From Cryobacterium lactosi (GTDB lineage: Bacteria; Actinomycetota; Actinomycetes; Actinomycetales; Microbacteriaceae), in NCBI RefSeq assembly GCF_004403945.1, contig NZ_SOHM01000030.1, positions 1 to 64,000 on the forward strand: a DNA stretch of 64,000 bases, read 5' to 3'. Positions 8,082 through 19,211 of this stretch are shown here, piece by piece; position 1 is the first letter of the stretch, and the number at the start of each line of letters is the position of its first letter. The notes under the pieces are model-generated. The model was not told the origin of the DNA. It made no database searches and saw only the letters and a program-made list of their open reading frames with translations. Both the position numbers and the translations under genes were made by a program.

Positions 8082-8266
8082 GGGGTGAGCATCCAATCTG
8101 TGGCGGTCGGCGTTCGGGCGCCGGTCCGAGACCAACGGTACCAGCGCGCTCCCAGCAGACCCGGAATACTCGCAGGGCCTGTCGAGTGCGGGCGGCGCCG
8201 ATGCTGCTTTCGTCACCCAGCGAACGTAGGCTTGATGTCTACCGTCGATTCATAGATAGGTCTGAC

Positions 8267-8995
8267 GTGAAGGTCATCAGCTACAACTTGCGCAAGAACC
8301 GTGCCAGCGGGGAACTCATCGCCCTGGCGGAGCAATACGACCCCGACCTGCTGTGCCTGCAGGAGTGCGACACGCTCGACCTGCCGGCCGAGGTCGGCCT
8401 GTTGCACCTGGCGGATTCCACCACCCGCAACCGGCTGGGGCTGGCGGTGTACTACCGGCGGGACCGGTTCACCGCGCAGAAGACCCAGACCTTTGCGCTC
8501 AAGAAGTCGCTGCACGACCTGGTGCTCACGCCGGCGCACGAACGGCTGATCGGCACCCGCCTGTTCGACATGGCCGCGCAGCGGGAACTGGTGGTGGCCT
8601 CGTTCCACGCCGCGCCCCTGACGGCGCTCAACTCGCTGCGGCGCAACCAGATCCGGTCGGCGCACGAGGAACTCGCCGTGCTGGGCCCGAACCTGCCCAC
8701 GCTGATGGTGGGGGACTACAACTACCCGATCTTCAAGAAGCACCTCAGCAACGAGGTCAGGGAGTCCGGCTACGACCTCACGCTGAGCGACAGCCGCACC
8801 TACACCCGGTACAAATTCTTCCGCGGCCACTTCGACCTGGCCACCTCGGTGGGCCTCACCATCGACAACGTCGAGACGCTGCCGCGCGGCACCTCCGACC
8901 ACATGCCGATCCTGGTCACCTCGTCCTACGGCACCGTCCCGGCCGCTCCCGCGGTGACCGTCGCTGCCCCGGTCGACGGAGAGTTCTCGATCTAG
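8267..8995 (+). CDS. endonuclease/exonuclease/phosphatase (EEP) family protein
   Basis: The GTG at 8267 gives a 242-residue protein starting VKVISYNLR. It carries the EEP-fold catalytic set: Asn in SYNLR (about 7), the magnesium ligand Glu in LQECD (33), GDYNYPIF, and the terminal SDHMPI with its Asp-His. The family includes AP endonucleases, DNase I and phosphodiesterases; the exact substrate cannot be read from sequence. The C-terminal 25 residues are an Ala/Val-rich tail beyond the fold. It sits upstream of, and codirectional with, a DnaQ-type exonuclease, but 125 bases apart. Confidence 0.85.
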   Translation: MKVISYNLRKNRASGELIALAEQYDPDLLCLQECDTLDLPAEVGLLHLADSTTRNRLGLAVYYRRDRFTAQKTQTFALKKSLHDLVLTPAHERLIGTRLFDMAAQRELVVASFHAAPLTALNSLRRNQIRSAHEELAVLGPNLPTLMVGDYNYPIFKKHLSNEVRESGYDLTLSDSRTYTRYKFFRGHFDLATSVGLTIDNVETLPRGTSDHMPILVTSSYGTVPAAPAVTVAAPVDGEFSI

Positions 8996-9120
8996 CGGCA
9001 CCTGCCGTTCCCCGCGGAACCGCCACCCGGCCGATCCGCTCCAGCACTGCCACAGACCCGTGGCGCGGTCCGACCTGCCCACGGGTCTAGAGTCAGGCAT
9101 ATCCAATGCGAAGGAGCCCC

Positions 9121-10371
9121 ATGGCCGGTTCTGGCTTCGCTGTGATCGATTTCGAAACCACGGGTCTTTTTCCCGCCCATAACGACAGGGTCATCGAGCT
9201 GGCCGTGGTGCACGTCTCCGACCGGGGACGGATCGAAGGCCGCTGGGAAACGCTGGTGAACCCGCGCCGGGACCTCGGCCGGCAGGACATCCACGGCATC
9301 CGCGCCGCCGACGTGCTGGACGCGCCCTCCTTCACCGAGATCGCCCCGCAGCTCATCGACCTGCTGCGCGGCCGGGTCGTCGTGGCGCACAACGCGAGTT
9401 TCGACATCCGCTTTCTGCTGGCCGAACTGAGCCGGGCCGGCCATACCCCGCCCGCCGAGGTCGTGAGCCTGTGCACGATGCAGCTGGCCCGCGACTTCCT
9501 GCCCGGCGCCGGGCGTTCCCTCGCCGACTGCTGCGCGGCCCTCGACATCGATCCGGGCGGCGCCCATCGTGCCTCGGTCGACGCGTTCGCCACCGCGCAG
9601 CTGCTCGCCGCGTACATCGAGGCGGCGGATGCGCCGGAGTTCTGGTTCGCCCACCTCGATGCGGCCGCCGTGTCGCGGTGGCCTACCGTTGAGGCCTCGT
9701 CGGTGCTGTGGTGCGCCCGTACGGTCTCGTCGCACCCGATGACCGCGGACTCGTTCCTCGAACGCATCACCACCCGGCTGCCGGATGTGGCGGGCCCGGC
9801 CGAATACGTGGACTATCTGGCCCTGCTCGACCGCTGCCTGCTCGACCGGGCGCTCTCGGTGCACGAGGCCCAGTCGCTGGTGCGCCTGGCCGCCGACCTC
9901 GGCTTGGGCCGGGCCACCTGCGAGTCGCTGCACCGGCAGTACTACGCGGCGCTGACCGCACTCGCCTGGTCGGACGGCATCCTCACCGGCGCTGAACTGG
10001 CCGACCTCGTGAGCGTGGGCATGCTCCTCGCGCTTCCCACCGACACCATCGCGGCATCCCTCGACGAGACCCGGCAGCAGACGCCGGCGCTGGCCACCGC
10101 GGTTTCGGCCGGTGCGGGCTTCGCGCTAGTGGCCGGCGACCTGGTCGTACTGACCGGGGAGATGAGCCGCACCCGCAGCGACCTGGAGCGGGAGCTCCGT
10201 GACCTCGGCCTGGTGCCCTGGCGCGCGGTGACCAAGAAGGTCAAGCTGCTCGTCGCCGCAGACCCCGACTCGCTCTCCGGCAAGGCCCGCAAGGCCCGCG
10301 ACTACGGCATCCCCATCGTCGACGAGGCCACCCTCGCCCGGCTGGCCGGCGCACGCTTCGCCGGAGCCTGA
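9121..10371 (+). CDS. DnaQ-like 3'-5' exonuclease with C-terminal BRCT domain
   Basis: ATG 9121 follows GAAGGAG; the protein has 416 residues. The N-terminal exonuclease domain has ExoI (DFETTGL, Asp10 and Glu12), ExoII (HNASFDIRFL) and ExoIII (HRASVDAFAT, His149/Asp154), the DEDDh set of DNA polymerase III epsilon-type proofreaders. A helical middle region (about 215-325) has no recognised family. From about residue 330 a BRCT-like domain follows (LVVLTGEMSRTRSDLERELRDLG...KARDYGIPIVDEATLARL). The combination is known in actinobacterial exonucleases and suggests a repair role rather than replicative proofreading. Confidence 0.88.
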   Translation: MAGSGFAVIDFETTGLFPAHNDRVIELAVVHVSDRGRIEGRWETLVNPRRDLGRQDIHGIRAADVLDAPSFTEIAPQLIDLLRGRVVVAHNASFDIRFLLAELSRAGHTPPAEVVSLCTMQLARDFLPGAGRSLADCCAALDIDPGGAHRASVDAFATAQLLAAYIEAADAPEFWFAHLDAAAVSRWPTVEASSVLWCARTVSSHPMTADSFLERITTRLPDVAGPAEYVDYLALLDRCLLDRALSVHEAQSLVRLAADLGLGRATCESLHRQYYAALTALAWSDGILTGAELADLVSVGMLLALPTDTIAASLDETRQQTPALATAVSAGAGFALVAGDLVVLTGEMSRTRSDLERELRDLGLVPWRAVTKKVKLLVAADPDSLSGKARKARDYGIPIVDEATLARLAGARFAGA

Positions 10372-10417
10372 GCGCCGGGCATTTCTCAGGACACCGGAAT
10401 CCCGAGCCGCGGAGAGG

Positions 10418-10708
10418 TCAGCCGCGCACCCGCAGCAGATTCGAACGCTCGGGATGCTTGGCGAACCATCTGGCCACGTACCAGCAGTCCGGCGACACGG
10501 CGCGGGTGCCGGTGACCTCGACGTCGTCCATCGCGAACCGCACGACCTGCCCGGCCAGGCCCTGGCCTCGGCGGTGGGGATCGGTGAATGTGTGGTTGAA
10601 CGACACAGTGTCGCCCCGCACGAGGTAGTCGGCCAGGGCCGCGAGCTCGCCGTCGATGTAAAGGGCGTAGCGGGAGGCATCCGGTTCGTGGACGAGGACT
10701 GTGGTCAC
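10418..10708 (-). CDS. short GNAT N-acetyltransferase (Acetyltransf_CG / YjdJ type)
   Basis: This 96-residue protein begins at GTG 10706-10708. It contains the minimal acetyl-CoA binding core FNHTFTDPHRRGQGLAGQVVRFAMDD, with the R-x-x-G-x-G-L-A loop, and the closing CWYVARWFAKHPE segment of the short Gcn5-related family (about 80-100 residues). The acceptor substrate is unknown. It lies between the convergent DnaQ-BRCT gene and the divergent TM0106-type helicase gene, whose start is 96 bases away. Confidence 0.85.
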   Translation of the reverse strand: MTTVLVHEPDASRYALYIDGELAALADYLVRGDTVSFNHTFTDPHRRGQGLAGQVVRFAMDDVEVTGTRAVSPDCWYVARWFAKHPERSNLLRVRG

Positions 10709-10804
10709 TGGTTAAGCGTAGACCGCCGCCCGGGCTGCGGGGAGCGGGCCGGTGTCGGAGGTCTCCGGTAACCTGACGACATCCCAGCAGGTGGAGGCGC
10801 CTTC

Positions 10805-13800
10805 GTGTTCTTGCTCGATTCGACAGCACAGCCGGCAGCACAGCCGTCGGCACAAACGACGGTGATCTTCAGTGCCAGCGACCTCGGTGCCGCCGCGGGC
10901 TGCGAGTGGGCCGTCATGCGTAAGCTCGACGGCAAGCTGGGCCGGATCGACACCGTGCCCGACGAAGGCGACGCCATGCTGCGCCGGGCCGGCGCCCTGG
11001 GCGACGAACACGAGCTGCGCTATCTGGAACGACTGCGGCAGAACCGCGACGTGGTCGAGTTCGCCCGTCCGTCGATGCGCGAGCTGCCGGCGGCGGCGGC
11101 CGCCACGGCCGAGGCCTTCAGGGCCGGGGCCGATGTGCTCTTCCAGGCCACCTTCTTCGATGGCCGTTTTGTCGGGTTCGCCGACTTCATCATGCGCACC
11201 GAGCGCGGCGCGTACGAGGTCTATGACACCAAACTGGCCCGTTCCGCGAAGATCACCGCGCTGTTGCAGGTGGCCGCGTACAGCGACCAACTCGACCGGC
11301 TCGGCATCCGCACCGGCGAGCACGTGCACCTGTTGCTCGGCGACGGCCGCACCAGCACACACAGGCTCCGCGACATCCTGCCGGTCTACCGCAAGCGCCG
11401 CGCCCGGCTCGAGCGCCTCATCGACGAACGCGTCGCCGACCCGCAGCCCACCCCGTGGGGTGACCCGCGGTACACCGCCTGCGGGCGCTGCGCGGCCTGT
11501 TCCGTGGAGGTCGAGGCCCACCGCGATGTGCTGCTCGTCGCCGGCATGCGGCTCACCCAGCGTCGGCACCTGCTGGAGGCCGGCCTGACCACCATCGAGG
11601 CGCTCGCGGCGAGCACCGGCCCGGTCGACGGGCTCGTGGATGCCACGACCGACGCCCTCCGCGCCCAGGCCCGGCTGCAGCTGCAGTCCCGCCAGCTCGC
11701 CACCGGGCAGCCCGGCCACACCGACGCCCCCGCCTTCGAGGTCTACAACCCGGTGGCTCTCGGCGCCCTGCCCGAGCCCGACGCCGGTGACATCTTCTTC
11801 GACTTCGAGGGCGACCCGCTCTACAGCGAGACGGCCGCCGGCACCGACAGCCCCGAGTGGGGCCTGGACTACCTCTTCGGCCTTATCGAGACCGACGGCA
11901 CCTTCCGTCCGTTCTGGGCGCACGACTACGCCGAGGAGCGCCAGGCCCTGATCGACTTCCTGGCCTACGTCGCCCAGCGCCGCGCCCGGTACCCGAACCT
12001 GCACATCTACCACTACGCGGCGTACGAGCGCACCCACCTGCTCTCGTTGGCCGCGCGGCACGGTGTGGGTGAAGACGCCGTCGACGATCTGCTTCGCGAC
12101 AACGTTCTGGTTGACCTGTATCCGGTGGTCAAGAAGAGCCTGCGGGTGGGTTCCCGCAGCTACTCGATCAAGAAACTCGAACCGCTCTATATGGGCGACG
12201 ACCACCGCGAGGGCGTCGACAACGCTGCCGATTCCATCACCGAGTACGCCGATTCCCGCGACCTGTTCAGGGCCGGGCAGACGGATGCCGCCCAGGCCAA
12301 GCTGGACGCCATTGCCGACTACAACGAATACGACTGCCTCTCCACCCTGCGCCTGCGCGACTGGCTGCTGGCCCGCGCTGACGAGGCCGGCATCCCACGA
12401 GCGGCATCCCGCGACCTCGAGCTCGCCATCCCGGTGCGGGAGCCCAGCCCGGTCTACCTGGCCCTCGCCGCCCAGGTGGCGGATGCCCCGGCCGGCGACC
12501 GCACGGCGGACCAGACCGCGATCGCCCTGGCCTCCGCCGCCATCGACTACCACCGCCGGGAGGGCAAGAAGTTCTGGCAGGAGCACTTCGACCGGCTGCG
12601 GAACCCCGTCGACGAATGGTCGGCCACCCGCGACGTTCTGATCGTGACGGCCGTCACCGTCGACCGCGACTGGGCCCTGGCGGGTCGGGACCGCAACCTG
12701 TCCAGGGTGCTGCGCATCGAGGGGGAGCCGGCGCCGGGCAGCTCGCTCAAGCTCGGCCAGAAACCGTTCCTGCTCTACGACGCGCCCTACCCGCCGCTCG
12801 GTGTGACCGGCGAGCCCGGCTCCCGGGTGGCCCACGAACGCACCGAGATCACCGGCCTGGTCGACGAGGTCACCGGCGAGGAGGTGCTCTACGTCACCGA
12901 GAAGCTCGGCCGCGGCGTCGATGCCTACGACCAGCTGCCCATGGCGCTGGCCCCGGCCACCCCGCCACCACCGGGCACCCAGGTGCCCGCGATCGCCGAG
13001 TGGGGCCAGCGGGTGCTCGACACATTGCCGGCCATGCTGCCGGATGCGGCGCTGGACATTTTGCGGCGGGTGGCGCCACGTGGGGTCCTGAGCTCGACCA
13101 GCGGGGGCGACATCACCACGGCCATCCGGGACAGCCTGCTCGGCATCGACAGGTCCTATCTGGCGGTGCAGGGCCCGCCTGGCACCGGCAAAACCTACAC
13201 GGGCTCCCGCGTGATCGCCGAGCTGGTGCGTGACCACGGCTGGAAGATCGGGGTTGTCGCCCAATCGCACGCCACCGTGGAGAACATGCTCAGCGCCGTG
13301 CTCAAGGCCGGACTCGGCTCAGAGCGCGTGGGCAAGAAGGCCAAGGCGGGGGAGGAGCCGCGGGAGAACGGCTGGACTGCGTTGGCGCCCAACCGGTTCG
13401 CCGAGTTCACCGGCCAGGCCGGCGGGTTCGTGCTCGGCGGCACCGCCTGGGACTTCAGCAACGCCGCCCGCATCGAACCGGGCTCGCTCGATCTGCTCGT
13501 GATCGACGAGGCCGGCCAGTTCTCACTGGCCAGCACCATCGCCTCCGCCGTCGCGGCCCGGCGCCTGCTGCTGCTCGGCGACCCGCAGCAGCTGCCGCAG
13601 GTGAGCCAGGGCTCCCACCCCGAGCCCGTGGACGTCTCGGCGCTCGGCTGGCTCACCGATGGGCACGATGTGCTCCCGCCCGAGTTCGGCTACTTCCTCG
13701 CGAAGAGCTGGCGGATGCACCCTGCGGTGTGTGCGCCGGTGTCCAGGCTCTCCTACGAGGGCAAGCTTGAATCCCAGGCCGCTGACCGGCACCTGGACGG

Positions 13801-14284
13801 CATCATTCCTGGCCTGCATCCGCTGCCCGTGCCGCACACGTTCAACTCCACCTCGTCGCCCGAGGAGGCCGAGGCCGTGGCCGGTCTGATCGGCTCGCTG
13901 CTCGGTCGCAGCTGGACCGTGAACGGCGCGAGCACCCCGCTCGGCCAGCAGGATCTCATCGTCGTCGCCCCGTACAACGCGCAGGTCGAGGTGATTCGGC
14001 AGCGACTGGCCCTGGGCGGCTGGCACGACGTGTCGGTCGGCACCGTCGACAAGTTCCAGGGGCGGGAGGCGGCCGTGGCCATCGTGTCGCTGGCGGCGTC
14101 CAGCGCGGAGGAGGTTCCGCGCGGGCTGGAGTTCCTGCTGCTGGCGAACCGGCTCAACGTGGCCATCTCCCGCGCCCAGTGGGCGGCCTACCTGCTCTAC
14201 TCGCCCGCACTCACGGATGCCCTGCCGCACAACGCTGGCACGCTCGCGCAGCTGAGCGCGTTCATCGAACTCGTCGAGGGCTGA
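10805..14284 (+). CDS. TM0106-family RecB nuclease / RNase H-like / SF1 helicase fusion
   Basis: A 1159-residue protein starting at GTG 10805 behind GGTGGAGGCGCC. Domain 1 (about 15-290) is RecB/Cas4-like: YEVYDTKLAR (Asp and Lys of the PD-(D/E)xK core), LQVAAYSDQL (QxxxY motif) and a CGRCAAC cysteine cluster near residue 226. Domain 2 (about 325-530) begins DIFFDFEGDPLY and looks like the YprB-type RNase H fold. Domain 3 (about 755-1159) is an SF1 helicase: GPPGTGKT near 790, VIDEAGQ near 897, GDPQQLPQ, and the C-terminal GTVDKFQGREAAV...ANRLNVAISRAQ. The TM0106 family is poorly characterised; a role in processing nucleic-acid ends is inferred. Confidence 0.88.
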   Translation: MFLLDSTAQPAAQPSAQTTVIFSASDLGAAAGCEWAVMRKLDGKLGRIDTVPDEGDAMLRRAGALGDEHELRYLERLRQNRDVVEFARPSMRELPAAAAATAEAFRAGADVLFQATFFDGRFVGFADFIMRTERGAYEVYDTKLARSAKITALLQVAAYSDQLDRLGIRTGEHVHLLLGDGRTSTHRLRDILPVYRKRRARLERLIDERVADPQPTPWGDPRYTACGRCAACSVEVEAHRDVLLVAGMRLTQRRHLLEAGLTTIEALAASTGPVDGLVDATTDALRAQARLQLQSRQLATGQPGHTDAPAFEVYNPVALGALPEPDAGDIFFDFEGDPLYSETAAGTDSPEWGLDYLFGLIETDGTFRPFWAHDYAEERQALIDFLAYVAQRRARYPNLHIYHYAAYERTHLLSLAARHGVGEDAVDDLLRDNVLVDLYPVVKKSLRVGSRSYSIKKLEPLYMGDDHREGVDNAADSITEYADSRDLFRAGQTDAAQAKLDAIADYNEYDCLSTLRLRDWLLARADEAGIPRAASRDLELAIPVREPSPVYLALAAQVADAPAGDRTADQTAIALASAAIDYHRREGKKFWQEHFDRLRNPVDEWSATRDVLIVTAVTVDRDWALAGRDRNLSRVLRIEGEPAPGSSLKLGQKPFLLYDAPYPPLGVTGEPGSRVAHERTEITGLVDEVTGEEVLYVTEKLGRGVDAYDQLPMALAPATPPPPGTQVPAIAEWGQRVLDTLPAMLPDAALDILRRVAPRGVLSSTSGGDITTAIRDSLLGIDRSYLAVQGPPGTGKTYTGSRVIAELVRDHGWKIGVVAQSHATVENMLSAVLKAGLGSERVGKKAKAGEEPRENGWTALAPNRFAEFTGQAGGFVLGGTAWDFSNAARIEPGSLDLLVIDEAGQFSLASTIASAVAARRLLLLGDPQQLPQVSQGSHPEPVDVSALGWLTDGHDVLPPEFGYFLAKSWRMHPAVCAPVSRLSYEGKLESQAADRHLDGIIPGLHPLPVPHTFNSTSSPEEAEAVAGLIGSLLGRSWTVNGASTPLGQQDLIVVAPYNAQVEVIRQRLALGGWHDVSVGTVDKFQGREAAVAIVSLAASSAEEVPRGLEFLLLANRLNVAISRAQWAAYLLYSPALTDALPHNAGTLAQLSAFIELVEG

Positions 14285-14305
14285 CCCGGCACGACGGCCG
14301 TCGGC

Positions 14306-14812
14306 TCAGGCTCCCTTCGGGACCCCGGGGTTGAGGCGATTGGTGGGGTCGAGCTTCATCAGCAGCTGGTTCGAGATGGCGTCCAGCTGGGCCACCTGTT
14401 CGTCGGTGAGGGGGTCGATCACGTTCTCCCGCACGGTGCGCACGTGCCCGGGCGCGGCGGCCTGCACCACGGCCCAGCCCGCCTCGGTGAGGGAGGCGTT
14501 GGTGGCTCGGCGGTCGCTCGGGCACGGGGTGCGTTGCACTAGGCCACGGTCCTCGAGGCGGCGCACCACATGCGACAGTCTCGGCAGGCTGGAATTCGTC
14601 ATCGACGACAGCCCGGTCATCCGCAGGGTGCGGTCGGGCGCCTCGGAGAGCATGGCGAGCACGTAGTACTCGAAGTGGCTCAGCGCGGAGTCGCGCTGCA
14701 GCTGGGAGTCCAGCAGCCCGGGCACCAGTTCCACCACGGCGACAAAACGCAGCCACGCGTGCATCTGGGCCGGATTGAGTCCCTGCACGGCGGGCGTTTC
14801 GTTCGTGTCCAT
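14306..14812 (-). CDS. MarR-family transcriptional regulator
   Basis: From ATG 14812 the protein has 168 residues (a GTG two codons upstream is also possible). The winged helix runs from about residue 45 to 115: SHFEYYVLAMLSEAPDRTLRMTGLS, the recognition part NSSLPRLSHVVRRLEDRGLV, and the wing PCPSDRRATNASLTEAG. It is transcribed divergently from the F420-type reductase. The 110-base gap contains a perfect ACAAGTAA/TTACTTGT repeat, so it most likely represses that gene in response to a small ligand. Confidence 0.9.
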   Translation of the reverse strand: MDTNETPAVQGLNPAQMHAWLRFVAVVELVPGLLDSQLQRDSALSHFEYYVLAMLSEAPDRTLRMTGLSSMTNSSLPRLSHVVRRLEDRGLVQRTPCPSDRRATNASLTEAGWAVVQAAAPGHVRTVRENVIDPLTDEQVAQLDAISNQLLMKLDPTNRLNPGVPKGA

Positions 14813-14844
14813 GGGCACAGCTTATCAAGCCAGGCCGAGTTTGG

Positions 14845-14879
14845 TTGACGCGACAAGTAAAAGGCGGTACATTACTTGT
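14845..14879 (+). promoter_or_regulatory. promoter with MarR-type operator for the F420-type reductase gene
   Basis: TTGACG (14845-14850) and TACATT (14868-14873) form a -35/-10 pair with a 17-base spacer. Lying across them are ACAAGTAA (14853-14860) and TTACTTGT (14872-14879), a perfect inverted repeat with an 11-base spacer. One arm lies in the spacer and the other overlaps the -10 box. A repressor bound here would block the promoter; the divergent MarR protein is the obvious candidate. Confidence 0.75.
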
Positions 14880-14922
14880 ATCAACAACTAATCATCCGCC
14901 GGAAGGCGAGAGGGAGTACGTC

Positions 14923-15555
14923 ATGACGAGCATCAGCATCATCGGGGCCGGCAACATGGGAACCGCCATCGCGGCGATCGCGGCCAAGGGCGGCGCCTCA
15001 GTTCAGCTGCTGGCGCAGGATGCCGAGAAGACCAGGACCGCGGCCACCCAGGCGGGCGCATCCGTCGTCGCCGGAGTCGTGGGCGACGCCCTCACCGGCG
15101 AGATCGTTGTTCTCGCGCTGCCGTACCCGGCTGTCGCCGGAGTCCTCGCGCAGTACCAGGGCCGGCTCGACGGCAAGATCCTCGTCGACATCACCAACCC
15201 GCTCGACTTCGCCACCTTCGACTCGCTCGTGGTGCCGGCCGACGGCTCCGCCGCGCAGGTCATCGCCGAGGCCGTCCCCGGCGCCCGCGTGCTGAAGGCG
15301 TTCAACACCACCTTCGCGGCCACCCTGGCCACCGGCGGCGTCAACGGCGTCGCGCCCACCACGGTGCTGGTCGCCGGCGACGACACCGACGCCAAGAACG
15401 CCCTCATCGGCCTGCTGGTCGCCGGTGGCGTGCTGGCCCTGGACGCCGGTGCCCTCAAGCGCGCCCGCGAGCTCGAGGCGCTCGGCTTCCTGCAGCTCAC
15501 CCTCGCCGCCGCAGGCGCCACGGGCTGGACCGGTGGTTTCGCCCTGGTCAAGTAA
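14923..15555 (+). CDS. NADPH-dependent F420 reductase-like / NAD(P)-binding oxidoreductase
   Basis: ATG 14923 follows GAGAGGGAG and gives 210 residues. The N-terminus (TSISIIGAGNMGTAIAAIAA) is a Rossmann NADP-binding motif. Further marks are VVLALPYPAVAGVL, ILVDITNPLDF and VLKAFNTTFAATL, as in F420H2:NADP oxidoreductase (Fno) and related YrbA/ProC-like reductases. Members transfer hydride between NADPH and deazaflavin F420 or reduce small substrates. The linkage to a divergent MarR regulator suggests inducible expression rather than a housekeeping F420 reductase. The substrate is not certain. Confidence 0.8.
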   Translation: MTSISIIGAGNMGTAIAAIAAKGGASVQLLAQDAEKTRTAATQAGASVVAGVVGDALTGEIVVLALPYPAVAGVLAQYQGRLDGKILVDITNPLDFATFDSLVVPADGSAAQVIAEAVPGARVLKAFNTTFAATLATGGVNGVAPTTVLVAGDDTDAKNALIGLLVAGGVLALDAGALKRARELEALGFLQLTLAAAGATGWTGGFALVK

Positions 15556-15560
15556 CCACC

Positions 15561-15625
15561 CCCGCGAACTGTGAGAAAAGCCCCGAAAATCCGCGATTTT
15601 TGGGGCTTTTCTCACGGTTCGCGGG
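15561..15625. terminator. 65-nt near-perfect palindromic hairpin (31-bp arms), probable bidirectional terminator
   Basis: The left arm 15561-15591 and right arm 15595-15625 pair over 31 positions with only two mismatches (both G-U compatible in one transcript sense) around a 3-base loop. Core segments are GTGAGAAAAGCCCC and GGGGCTTTTCTCAC. It occupies almost all of the space between two convergent genes (stop codons at 15555 and 15628). The length exceeds what termination needs, so a dispersed palindromic repeat is an alternative. Confidence 0.8.
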
Positions 15626-15627
15626 CC

Positions 15628-18630
<3,003 letters not shown>

Positions 18631-18689
18631 GGCTCAATGTTCTCACGCACCCGCCGACAGCCGGGCCGGGACCGGCGCCGGGGGGCCGC

Positions 18690-19145
18690 TCAGGCGAGCG
18701 GGAACACGATGCGGGTCTGCCAGGTCGCGGGGTCCGGATCGGAGTCGGGGCCGGTGAGGTATTCCTCCCACATATCCGCCCCCGTTGTGAGGTCCTGCTC
18801 CTGGAGCCAGGCCGCGATCTGGTCGTAGGTGCGGGTCATCCCGTCGTAGGGGCCCGTGTAGATGCTCGTGATGGCCTCGCCGGCGGGCAACTCGGTCACC
18901 ACCACGTCGGCGCTACCGTGGGCGGCGCCGGCGACCGGAAAGCCCGCGGTGACGTCGACGGTGTCGGTGGGCATGCCGTGATAGAGCGCCAGCGGCGGCC
19001 CGGCGGGGGCCAGGCCCTGCTCGGCCAGCGCCGCGGCCGACTTCTCGAAGGCGCGGCCGAAATACTCGGTAAGGTCGGCCATCTTGACCCTCTCGTGGAC
19101 CCCCAGCATGGTGCGCGGTTCCAATTCGACACGATCGATCTGCAT
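18690..19145 (-). CDS. GyrI-like small-molecule binding domain protein
   Basis: The ATG at 19145 follows GAAGGAG and gives 151 residues. The pattern IDRVELEPRTMLGVHERVKMADLTEYFGRAF...GPPLALYHG...VTAGFPV...TELPAGEAITSIYTGPYDGM...WEEYL is the GyrI-like/effector-binding fold of AraC-type regulators and SbmC. The conserved Glu after MADLT and the Tyr of YTGPYDG line the ligand pocket. There is no DNA-binding domain, so it may sequester or hydrolyse a small compound. It sits between the SNF2 and GGDEF-EAL genes on the same strand. Confidence 0.85.
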   Translation of the reverse strand: MQIDRVELEPRTMLGVHERVKMADLTEYFGRAFEKSAAALAEQGLAPAGPPLALYHGMPTDTVDVTAGFPVAGAAHGSADVVVTELPAGEAITSIYTGPYDGMTRTYDQIAAWLQEQDLTTGADMWEEYLTGPDSDPDPATWQTRIVFPLA

Positions 19146-19211
19146 GGTGTGCTCCTTCGCTCGGGGACACTCTATTCCGCCCCGTGCGTGCGGCACACCC
19201 GGTGCCGGAGG

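Noticed and set aside
10712-13270. Minus-strand open frame of about 850 codons
   Set aside because: Antisense to the TM0106 fusion gene, which has complete motifs; no ribosome site or recognisable protein.
8267-14284. EEP hydrolase, DnaQ-BRCT, GNAT and TM0106 genes as one defence island
   Set aside because: They are not one operon (GNAT lies on the opposite strand, gaps exceed 90 bases), and there is no mobile-element signature around them.
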